NCBI GenBank assembly: GCA_041591915.1
Contig: JBFHRB010000063.1
Coordinates: forward strand, 1 to 13,813
Direction of reading: 5' to 3'
Length of the DNA stretch: 13,813 nucleotides
DNA from: JBFHRB01 sp041591915
GTDB taxonomy: Bacteria; Actinomycetota; Nitriliruptoria; Nitriliruptorales; Nitriliruptoraceae
The position numbers were made by a program, and so were the translations under genes. Below the pieces are notes generated by a model. The model had not been told where the DNA came from, made no database searches, and was given only the letters and a program-made list of their open reading frames with translations. Positions 1 to 5,821 of the stretch are shown one piece after another; the first letter of the stretch is position 1; every line of letters starts with the position of its first letter.

Positions 1-30
1 CCCGGCCCCACGGGCGGTCATGGGGTTCGG
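1..30. other. Window edge downstream of hsp20
   Basis: This short stretch follows the hsp20 stop codon on the minus strand. An ATG on the minus strand at 21-19 opens seven in-frame codons to the window edge, but there is no well-placed ribosome binding site and too little sequence to judge. It could be the start of a following gene such as another chaperone gene, but nothing here supports an identity. Confidence 0.2.
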
Positions 31-483
31 TCAGCCCTGCTTCACCTGGATCAGGCGGGGCTTGGCCTCCTCGGCCTTGGGGACCGTGATCGTGAGCAGG
101 CCCTCGCGGTACGTAGCGTCGACGGCGCTGCCGTCCACGCGGTCCGGCAGCCGGATCGCGCGGTGGAAGCGCCCGAAGCGGCGCTCGATGCGGCGGAACC
201 CGTCACGTTCACGCTCGTCGTAGAAGCGACGCTCGCCGGAGATCGTCAGGACGTTCTCCTCGAGCGAGACCTCGACGTCCTCGGCGGCGACGCCGGGGAG
301 CTCGACGTGCAGGACGAACTCGTCCTCGGTCTCCTCGACGTCGAGGGCCGGGCTGAAGGCACCGGCCGACGTGGCCTCGTCGCCGCTGAGGCCCTGCAGG
401 GCCGAGCGGAAGACGCGGGAGACCTCGTCCTGCAGGCCCCACAGGTCGCGTGCCGGGTCGAAGTGGGCAAGTGAGCGGTTCAT
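31..483 (-). CDS. hsp20: Small heat-shock protein, Hsp20/alpha-crystallin family
   Basis: A 150-residue ATP-independent holdase that binds unfolding cytoplasmic proteins and passes them to the DnaK system. The alpha-crystallin domain covers about residues 43-137. It contains an ELPGV segment (61-65) and the family signature A-x4-G-x-L (A123, G128, L130) followed by TITVPK. The C-terminal tail has an LIQV segment (144-147), matching the I-x-I/V motif that docks neighbouring subunits in oligomers. The ATG at 483 was chosen because a GGAGGT ribosome binding site lies just upstream; the open frame continues to 567 but the added residues are not typical of the family. It lies about 116 bp downstream of dnaK on the same strand, separated by a hairpin, so it may be read through from dnaK or have its own promoter. 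Length is normal for the family. Confidence 0.96.
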   Translation of the reverse strand: MNRSLAHFDPARDLWGLQDEVSRVFRSALQGLSGDEATSAGAFSPALDVEETEDEFVLHVELPGVAAEDVEVSLEENVLTISGERRFYDERERDGFRRIERRFGRFHRAIRLPDRVDGSAVDATYREGLLTITVPKAEEAKPRLIQVKQG

Positions 484-518
484 CGATGCACCTCCGATGT
501 TGCTGGCTGTGCGGTTGG

Positions 519-534
519 TTCGGTGTTTCGGTGT
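519..534. repeat. 8-bp tandem repeat in the hsp20 leader
   Basis: TTCGGTGT occurs twice in direct succession at 519-526 and 527-534. On the hsp20 sense strand this reads ACACCGAA twice, inside an A/C-rich leader that looks unstructured compared with the surrounding GC-rich DNA. It lies 36-51 nt upstream of the hsp20 start. It may be a regulator site, part of a promoter, or just simple leader sequence; the repeat is seen directly, the role is unknown. Confidence 0.5.
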
Positions 535-552
535 TGTGTTGTCCGGGTCGCC

Positions 553-583
553 GGACGCTGCGTGCACGCTGGCCGCAGCGTCC
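553..583 (-). terminator. Hairpin after dnaK, candidate terminator or attenuator
   Basis: A perfect 10-bp inverted repeat (GGACGCTGCG at 553-562 and CGCAGCGTCC at 574-583) with an 11-nt loop begins 17 nt after the dnaK stop codon. There is no T-tract after it on the minus strand, so it is not a textbook intrinsic terminator. It may reduce read-through from dnaK into hsp20 or stabilise the dnaK 3' end. Confidence 0.55.
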
Positions 584-599
584 AGCGCCGGGGTCTGCG

Positions 600-2459
600 T
601 CAGGCCGAGGCGGCGTCCTGGTCGTCGCCCTCGTCGACGACCTCGGCCTCGACGACCTCGTCGTCCGCCGGGGCGTCGGTGGTCGCTCCGGCATCGGCCG
701 GCGCGCCCTCGGGCTGCTGGGCGTTCGCGTAGATCGCCTTGCCGAGCTCCTGGAACTCGGTCGCGAGCGCCTGGGACTTCGCGTCGATGTCGTCCACGTC
801 GTCGCCCTTCAGCGCCTCGCGGAGATCACTCGCCTTCTCCTCGATGCTGGCCTTGAGTGCGGCGTCGACCTTGTCACCGTGCTCGTTGAGCTGGCGGTCG
901 ACCTGCGTGACGAGCTGCTCGGCGGCATTGCGCTTCTCGACGGCCTCGCGACGCTTCTGGTCCTCGTTCGCGTGGGACTCGGCGTCCTTGATCATCTGCT
1001 CGATGTCGTCCTTCGGCAGCGCCGTGCCGCCGGTGATCGTCATCGACTGCTCCTTGCCCGTGCCGAGGTCCTTGGCGGACACGTGCACGATGCCGTTCGC
1101 GTCGATGTCGAAGGTGACCTCGATCTGCGGGACGCCAGCGGGCGCCGGCGGGATGCCGGTGAGCTGGAACTTGCCGAGGCTGCGGTTGTCCGACGCCATC
1201 GGGCGCTCACCCTGCAGCACGTGGATCTCGACGGTGGGCTGGTTGTCGTCGGCCGTCGTGTAGACCTGCGACTTCTTGGTCGGGATGGTCGTGTTGCGCT
1301 CGATCAGGTGGTTGGTGACGCCGCCCTTGGTCTCGATGCCGAGCGACAGCGGGGTGACGTCGAGGAGCAGCACGTCCTTGACCTCGCCCTTGAGGACACC
1401 GGCCTGCAGGGCCGCGCCGACGGCGACGACCTCGTCCGGGTTCACGCCCTTGTTGGGCTCCTTGCCGCCGGTGAGCTCCTTGACGAGCTCCTGCACGGCC
1501 GGGATCCGCGTCGAGCCACCCACGAGCAGGATGTGGTCGATGTCGCCGAGGCTGACGCCCGCGTCCTTGATGGCGAGGTTGAACGGGCCACGGAGCTTGT
1601 CGAGCAGGTCCGCGGTGAGCTCGTTGAACTTCGCGCGGGTCAGGGTCTGCTCGAGGTGGAGCGGTCCGGCGTCGGAGGCCGTGATGAACGGCAGGTTGAT
1701 CGAGGTCTCGGGGGTCTGGCTGAGCTCGATCTTGGCCTTCTCCGCGGCCTCCTTGAGGCGCTGCATCGCCATCTTGTCGGGCGAGAGGTCGATGCCGTTG
1801 TTGTCCTTGAACGTCTTGACGAGCCAGTCGATGATGGCCTCGTCCCAGTCGTCACCACCGAGGTGGCTGTCGCCGTGGGTGGCCTCGACCGAGTACGTGC
1901 CGGTCTCCACGTCGATCTCGAGGACCGACACGTCGAACGTGCCGCCACCGAGGTCGAAGACGAGGACGGTCTGGTCCTCCTCCTTGTCGAGGCCGTAGGC
2001 GAGGGCGGCGGCCGTCGGCTCGGCGACGAGGCGCAGGACCTCGAGGCCCGCGATCTCGCCGGCCTCCTTGGTGGCCTGCCGCTGGGCGTCGTCGAAGTAC
2101 GCCGGGACGGTGATGACGGCCTGGGTGACGTCCTCGCCGAGGTAGGACTCGGCGTCGCGCTTGAGCTTCATCAGGATGCGGGCCGAGATCTCCTGCGGCG
2201 TGTAGTTCTTGCCGTCGATGTCGATCTTCCAGTCCGTGCCCATGTGGCGCTTCACGGAGCGGATCGTGCGCTCGGCGTTGGTCACCGCCTGGCGCTTGGC
2301 GACCTCGCCGACGAGCACCTCGGCGGACTTCGAGAACGCGACGACGGACGGGGTGGTGCGAGCGCCTTCAGCGTTCGCGATGACGGTGGGCTCACCGCCT
2401 TCGAGCACCGAGACGACGGAGTTGGTCGTCCCGAGGTCGATGCCGACGGCCTTGGCCAT
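600..2459 (-). CDS. dnaK: Molecular chaperone DnaK (Hsp70)
   Basis: A 619-residue cytoplasmic Hsp70 that binds hydrophobic peptide stretches and cycles with ATP, normally with DnaJ and GrpE. The nucleotide-binding domain (about 1-360) shows the phosphate loop GIDLGTTNS (6-14), VFDLGGGTFDVS (167-178) and LLVGGSTRIP (311-320). The interdomain linker DVLLLD is at 362-367, followed by the substrate-binding domain and an acidic C-terminal tail. The segment normally reading NEPTAAALAYG has Ala147 in place of Asn, next to the conserved Glu148. The ATG at 2459 was chosen because AGGAGG lies 7 nt upstream (2467-2472) and the protein begins MAKAVGIDLG, as in other DnaKs. The open frame extends to 2795 but that part is unlike any DnaK. 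The next gene on the strand is hsp20; grpE, dnaJ and hspR are not adjacent within the window. Confidence 0.98.
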   Translation of the reverse strand: MAKAVGIDLGTTNSVVSVLEGGEPTVIANAEGARTTPSVVAFSKSAEVLVGEVAKRQAVTNAERTIRSVKRHMGTDWKIDIDGKNYTPQEISARILMKLKRDAESYLGEDVTQAVITVPAYFDDAQRQATKEAGEIAGLEVLRLVAEPTAAALAYGLDKEEDQTVLVFDLGGGTFDVSVLEIDVETGTYSVEATHGDSHLGGDDWDEAIIDWLVKTFKDNNGIDLSPDKMAMQRLKEAAEKAKIELSQTPETSINLPFITASDAGPLHLEQTLTRAKFNELTADLLDKLRGPFNLAIKDAGVSLGDIDHILLVGGSTRIPAVQELVKELTGGKEPNKGVNPDEVVAVGAALQAGVLKGEVKDVLLLDVTPLSLGIETKGGVTNHLIERNTTIPTKKSQVYTTADDNQPTVEIHVLQGERPMASDNRSLGKFQLTGIPPAPAGVPQIEVTFDIDANGIVHVSAKDLGTGKEQSMTITGGTALPKDDIEQMIKDAESHANEDQKRREAVEKRNAAEQLVTQVDRQLNEHGDKVDAALKASIEEKASDLREALKGDDVDDIDAKSQALATEFQELGKAIYANAQQPEGAPADAGATTDAPADDEVVEAEVVDEGDDQDAASA

Positions 2460-2514
2460 GAGCGGTCCTCCTGCTGCGATGCGGGGGTTGGGTGGAGTGG
2501 ATGCGTCGGTGAGG

Positions 2515-2543
2515 AGTATGAGCGTGCCCGGCAGGCAGCGCAA
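2515..2543 (-). promoter_or_regulatory. Candidate dnaK promoter
   Basis: On the minus strand TTGCGC (2543-2538) is followed after 17 nt by CATACT (2520-2515), a good match to housekeeping sigma -35 and -10 elements. It would start transcription near 2508, giving a leader of about 50 nt before dnaK. I saw neither a HAIR (HspR) nor a CIRCE (HrcA) element around it. Assigned by eye. Confidence 0.55.
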
Positions 2544-2548
2544 GCCAG

Positions 2549-2570
2549 ATGATGGTAGTAGGCGCATCAT
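2549..2570. promoter_or_regulatory. Inverted repeat upstream of the dnaK promoter
   Basis: ATGATG (2549-2554) and CATCAT (2565-2570) form a 6-bp inverted repeat with a 10-bp spacer, a centre-to-centre distance of 16 bp. It lies just upstream of the proposed dnaK -35 element. A second small dyad, AGAC-N4-GTCT, is at 2584-2595, and a perfect palindrome, GGCACGTGCC, is at 2624-2633. They are candidate operators for dnaK or the divergent cyclase gene; no known regulator can be named. Confidence 0.35.
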
Positions 2571-2694
2571 TCCTGCGTCTATGAGACTCAGGTCTGATGG
2601 TGACCTGGCGTCGTTCGTCCCGGGGCACGTGCCGCGTCCGCTCCGGCCCACCGTCGAGCCGTCCGGGGTGCATCCAGAGGGCGTCGCAAGCGGC

Positions 2695-2700
2695 GATACT
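2695..2700 (+). promoter_or_regulatory. Candidate -10 element of the diguanylate cyclase gene
   Basis: GATACT at 2695-2700 resembles a -10 box and would start transcription about 25 nt before the GTG start at 2732. No convincing -35 element is visible at the usual distance. Confidence 0.3.
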
Positions 2701-2731
2701 CCCCGCCGACGACGTGGATCGGGGAGGGGCC

Positions 2732-3703
2732 GTGGAACGGCTGCTGTTCCGCCGGGGGCTCGGGCCGGTGTTCGCTGCGGTCGCACTGTTCGCACCGGTG
2801 CTGACGCTGCTCCCCCCGGACCGGCCGACGGCCGTGGGGCTGACGGCGGCCTGGCTCGTCACGATCGTCTCGGTCACGCTCGTGTGGGCGGCGGGCAGGG
2901 ACGAGCGCGCGTCGTGGCTGGACTCGGTGGCCCCGATGCTCTACCTCATCGCCGTCGTCATCCTGCGCCACATCGAGGGTGGCGCGAGCAGCGGCTACTC
3001 GCCGCTCCTGCTCCTCCCCCTCGCCTGGGTGGCCCTGACGGGCGACACGCGAACGCTCGGGATGTTCGTCGTCGGGCTCGTCGCCGTGCTCGGCCTCCCG
3101 ATCATCGTCGCTGGCGACCCGCTCTACCCCCAGACCGAGTGGCGCCGACTCGCCCTCTGGCTGCTCGTGGGGCCGATCGTCGGCGCGGCGGTCCAGGACG
3201 TCGTCGCTCGACTGCGCGAGGCGAACCTCGGGCTCGAGGCGCTCGTCCGCACCGACCCGCTGACCGGCCTGCTGAACCGACGCGGGTACCTGGAGGTCGC
3301 CGAGCGCGAGCTCGCACGGGCACGCCGCACGGACGAGCCGCTGGCCCTCGCCATGCTCGACCTCGACCACTTCAAGCGGTTCAACGACTCGCACGGGCAC
3401 GCGCAGGGAGACGCCCTGCTCGTCGGTGCCACGCGCGCATGGGCCGAGGAGCTCCGCGAGATCGACGTGCTCGCCCGGTGGGGCGGTGAGGAGTTCGTGG
3501 TCGTGCTCCCCCGCTGCACGGCCGAGGTCGCGACCCGCGTGCTCGACCGCGTACGCGAGTCGACCCCCATGGACCAGACCTGCTCCATCGGGGTCGCCAT
3601 GTGGAACGGCGAGGAGGGCATCGAGGGACTGTCCCAGCGGGCAGACGCGGCGCTCTACCAGGCGAAGGAGTCAGGTCGCGACCGGGTCACCGTCGCGACC
3701 TGA
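2732..3703 (+). CDS. Membrane-bound diguanylate cyclase (GGDEF domain)
   Basis: A 323-residue protein predicted to make cyclic di-GMP from two GTP. The N-terminal half (about residues 8-158) is five or six hydrophobic helices with short loops. A short amphipathic linker leads into a C-terminal GGDEF domain from about 172. The domain contains DPLTGLLNRRG (175-185), the metal- and substrate-binding segment LDLDHFKRFND (209-219), and the active-site signature as GGEEF (251-255), which is competent. An RxxD product-inhibition site (R242, D245) sits exactly five residues upstream. There is no EAL domain. The GTG at 2732 was chosen because GGGGAGGGG lies just upstream (2721-2729) and the residues before it are not membrane-like. 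The gene is divergent from dnaK and convergent with the sigma-factor operon. The input sensed by the membrane part is unknown. Confidence 0.93.
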   Translation: MERLLFRRGLGPVFAAVALFAPVLTLLPPDRPTAVGLTAAWLVTIVSVTLVWAAGRDERASWLDSVAPMLYLIAVVILRHIEGGASSGYSPLLLLPLAWVALTGDTRTLGMFVVGLVAVLGLPIIVAGDPLYPQTEWRRLALWLLVGPIVGAAVQDVVARLREANLGLEALVRTDPLTGLLNRRGYLEVAERELARARRTDEPLALAMLDLDHFKRFNDSHGHAQGDALLVGATRAWAEELREIDVLARWGGEEFVVVLPRCTAEVATRVLDRVRESTPMDQTCSIGVAMWNGEEGIEGLSQRADAALYQAKESGRDRVTVAT

Positions 3704-3704
3704 C
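3670..3704. terminator. Bidirectional terminator hairpin between convergent genes
   Basis: A perfect 13-bp inverted repeat (GTCAGGTCGCGAC at 3670-3682, GTCGCGACCTGAC at 3692-3704) encloses a 9-nt loop. It overlaps the last codons and the TGA stop of the cyclase gene and lies 14 bp from the stop of the convergent membrane-protein gene. It lacks T-tracts on either side, common for GC-rich actinobacterial terminators. The position between two convergent genes fits a shared terminator. Confidence 0.7.
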
Positions 3705-3718
3705 CCCCTCGACGATCC

Positions 3719-5212
3719 TCACGGCTCCCGGATCGGGCCCACCCACATGGTCGGCGTCCCGGTCGACGCACGACACGTGTCGTAGCCGTAGCCGAACGCC
3801 CAGGCGACTCCCCGCGTGCCGGTGATCGACGAGACGACGTCCGGCGTCCCGCCGTTCGGGCAGCGCAGCGTCCAGGCCCCGCGCCAGGCGGCGGGGGCCG
3901 AGGTCACCGAGCCGTCCTGTCCGTAGACGAGCAGCTCCGAGGCGAAGAACTGCTGGCCCTCGGCGACCTCGACGCTCAGCCGTTCGCCGGTCACGCCGAC
4001 GTCTCCGATCGCCAGGGTCGCTGGCCGGCCGAACCCGGCCCCGGGGTCGCTGAGGTCCCAGTCGACGCCGTCGACGGAGGTGTGGACCGTGTTGCCCGTG
4101 GTAAGCCGGAACGATCCCTGCTCGGACCAGACGAGGAGCCTCCCCGAGCGGTCGACGGCGTCCAGCCCGCTGTCCTGCGGGCCCCGATGCGTGACGCTGG
4201 TCATGCCGTCCTCCTCCTCGCGCAGGGAGAACGCGTGGAGATCCACATCCGCACCCGGCAGGTTCGCGACGACGAGTGCCTGGGGCTGCGGGAGCCCGAC
4301 GCCGCCCGCGCCGCGGACGAAGTGCACGTCGACCGGCTCATCCGCATCGGGACCCCCCAACCGCAGCCACGCGCCCGGCCCCGGGCCCCGGAGGTACCCG
4401 GCGACGTGCCACCGACCGGCCGGTGCGTCGGCGCTGCTGCCCCAGAGCACGATGCCGAGCTCGCCGGGCATGAAGCCGATGTCGGAGGCGACGAACCCGT
4501 GGCCCTCGCGGGGAGTGACGGCGTCGACGACGGGACGCTCGATGCGGCCGTCGATCGCGGCCCCACGCCACAGGACCCCGACCGGGCCGCAGTTCGCCGG
4601 TGTGGCGAGCACCTGGGCCTGGGCCCCGGCCTCACCGTCGACCACGGGCTGGCAGTCGTCCAGGCGGGGCCAGGCCGTGCCCGCGACCCACAGCTGGCCG
4701 TCGGCGAGCATCGCGGCACTCGGGAGGACGTTGCCGTCCTCGAAGCCCGGCGGCAGCGGCAGCTCCTGGACCTGCAGGTCGACCGATCGTTCGTCCTTCA
4801 GTCGCGGCGTCACGATCACGGGAGTGGGGGCGTCGCCCCGCCCGGTGTCGCGGTAGCCGACGGCGTGCACGCCGCCCTCCGCGACCGTGTCGATGATCGC
4901 GCCATTGCCACCGAGCACGCCGCTCAGGTCGATGGCGGTGGGGTCGCCGGAGAACGGCAGGCTCGTCACGGTGCCGCCGGCGGCGGGCTCCACGTCGACG
5001 GCCGCCTGGTCCGGGGTCGACGACAGGGACACGACGCCGACGATCGCGGCGAGCCCGGCGCCGGCGATGCCGACGGCCAGGGGCCACGTCGCCCAGCGGT
5101 GCCGACGGCGACGCCGCTCCGCCATGACGGCCAGTGCGTCCGGCGAGGTCGTGGTCGTCTCCGCGGCGTGCGTAAGGGTGCGGCGGAGGCGGTCTTCGGT
5201 CTGGGTGGTCAT
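3719..5212 (-). CDS. Single-pass membrane protein, putative partner of the ECF sigma factor
   Basis: A 497-residue protein of unknown family. About 40 cytoplasmic residues end in a strongly basic run (RRRRRHRW, 33-40), followed by one membrane helix (about 43-63). A large outer domain of some 430 residues is rich in short beta-type segments. It has four outer-domain cysteines (187, 208, 451, 480) that could form disulfides, and one SxDGxxW segment (379-385) resembling an Asp-box turn of beta-propellers. No HxxxCxxC anti-sigma zinc motif is present. The ATG at 5212 overlaps the sigma-factor TGA as ATGA (5209-5212), so the two are translationally coupled. That position is usual for an anti-sigma or sensor protein. 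The cytoplasmic stub is short for a classical anti-sigma domain, so a sensor, cell-wall or accessory role is equally possible. Confidence 0.8.
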   Translation of the reverse strand: MTTQTEDRLRRTLTHAAETTTTSPDALAVMAERRRRRHRWATWPLAVGIAGAGLAAIVGVVSLSSTPDQAAVDVEPAAGGTVTSLPFSGDPTAIDLSGVLGGNGAIIDTVAEGGVHAVGYRDTGRGDAPTPVIVTPRLKDERSVDLQVQELPLPPGFEDGNVLPSAAMLADGQLWVAGTAWPRLDDCQPVVDGEAGAQAQVLATPANCGPVGVLWRGAAIDGRIERPVVDAVTPREGHGFVASDIGFMPGELGIVLWGSSADAPAGRWHVAGYLRGPGPGAWLRLGGPDADEPVDVHFVRGAGGVGLPQPQALVVANLPGADVDLHAFSLREEEDGMTSVTHRGPQDSGLDAVDRSGRLLVWSEQGSFRLTTGNTVHTSVDGVDWDLSDPGAGFGRPATLAIGDVGVTGERLSVEVAEGQQFFASELLVYGQDGSVTSAPAAWRGAWTLRCPNGGTPDVVSSITGTRGVAWAFGYGYDTCRASTGTPTMWVGPIREP

Positions 5213-5712
5213 GCGAGCACCTCCTCGAGCTGGCGGAGGCCACGGTGGATGAGGGAACGAACCGTTGCCGGCCGACAGTCGAGGGCGGCGGCGATCTCGT
5301 CGTCGCTGAGGTCCTCGTAGTACCGCAGGACGATCGCCGTCCGTCGTCGGGGCGAGAGGCGTCGCAGCGCCTTCCACGTCTCGTCGATCTCCGGCGTCGC
5401 GTCCGCGAGCTCGTCGCTCGCGTGCTCGAGTGGCCGCAGCCGCCCGTACTTGCGCAGGTACGAGTTGGCCGCGTTCACGACGGACCTCCGGAGGTAGCCG
5501 CCCGGCTGGGCGACCTGTCCCCATCTGGCCGCGAGGCGCAGGTAGCAGTCCTGGACGAGGTCCTCGGCCGCCTCGTTGCGGCCGGTCACGAGCCGAGCGA
5601 GGCGGACCATCGCCTCGTACTCGTCGTGGTAGAGCCGGATGAAGCCCGGCGGCCAGTCGTGCGCGGTGTCGTTCTCGACCGCGGCGACCAGCGTGGCGAA
5701 CGCGGGTAACAC
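5209..5712 (-). CDS. ECF-family RNA polymerase sigma factor (SigE-like)
   Basis: A 167-residue group 4 sigma factor that would direct RNA polymerase to a small set of promoters. Region 2 spans about residues 23-90 and includes LARLVTGRNEAAEDLVQDCYLRL (core binding and -10 recognition). Region 4 spans about 113-165 and ends in a helix-turn-helix (LSDDEIAAALDCRPATVRSL) for -35 recognition. There is no region 1.1 or 3. The GTG at 5712 was chosen because AAGGGG lies 7 nt upstream; an internal ATG at residue 35 would remove part of region 2. It is the first gene of a two-gene unit with the downstream membrane protein (ATGA overlap). It starts 109 bp after the pilT stop and may have its own ECF-type promoter. 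Whether it has anything to do with pili is unknown. Confidence 0.94.
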   Translation of the reverse strand: MLPAFATLVAAVENDTAHDWPPGFIRLYHDEYEAMVRLARLVTGRNEAAEDLVQDCYLRLAARWGQVAQPGGYLRRSVVNAANSYLRKYGRLRPLEHASDELADATPEIDETWKALRRLSPRRRTAIVLRYYEDLSDDEIAAALDCRPATVRSLIHRGLRQLEEVLA

Positions 5713-5728
5713 CCCTCAACCCCTTCGG

Positions 5729-5760
5729 TCAGACGGACGGTTCGCCGCAACGACGTCTGA
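5729..5760. repeat. 7-bp inverted repeat in front of the sigma-factor gene
   Basis: TCAGACG (5729-5735) and CGTCTGA (5754-5760) form a perfect inverted repeat with an 18-bp spacer. One arm overlaps the proposed -10 of the sigma promoter. It could be an operator or an RNA hairpin. Confidence 0.4.
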
Positions 5761-5777
5761 ACCCTCCGACATGTTGC
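5752..5777 (-). promoter_or_regulatory. Candidate ECF-type promoter of the sigma-factor operon
   Basis: On the minus strand GCAAC (5777-5773) is followed after 17 nt by CGTC (5755-5752). ECF promoters typically have an AAC-containing -35 and a CGTC -10 at this spacing, so the operon could be autoregulated. The match is short and was made by eye. Confidence 0.35.
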
Positions 5778-5821
5778 ACCCTGTCCGGTCCGCGGCCGAG
5801 TCTGCGATGCCGAACTCTCGA

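Noticed and set aside
1..21. Possible start of a further minus-strand gene (ATG at 21)
   Set aside because: Only seven codons and no well-placed ribosome binding site, so it cannot be called a gene.
450..2552. 700-codon open frame on the plus strand
   Set aside because: It lies antisense to dnaK and its translation is low-complexity and rich in Val, Leu, Asp, Arg and Gly, as expected from the complement of a GC-rich gene.
2461..2731. HAIR or CIRCE heat-shock operator
   Set aside because: Neither CTTGAGT-N7-ACTCAAG nor TTAGCACTC-N9-GAGTGCTAA is present; only a partial CTGAGT half is visible on the minus strand.
2460..2795. N-terminal extension of dnaK by 112 codons
   Set aside because: The extension is not DnaK-like, and the ATG at 2459 has an ideal ribosome binding site and the conserved start.
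4082..5320. 412-codon open frame on the plus strand
   Set aside because: It is antisense to the membrane protein and runs into the sigma gene; composition is that of a GC-rich shadow.
5213..5719. Fusion of the membrane protein with the sequence upstream
   Set aside because: The upstream part is an out-of-frame reading of the sigma-factor gene; the ATGA overlap shows two separate genes.
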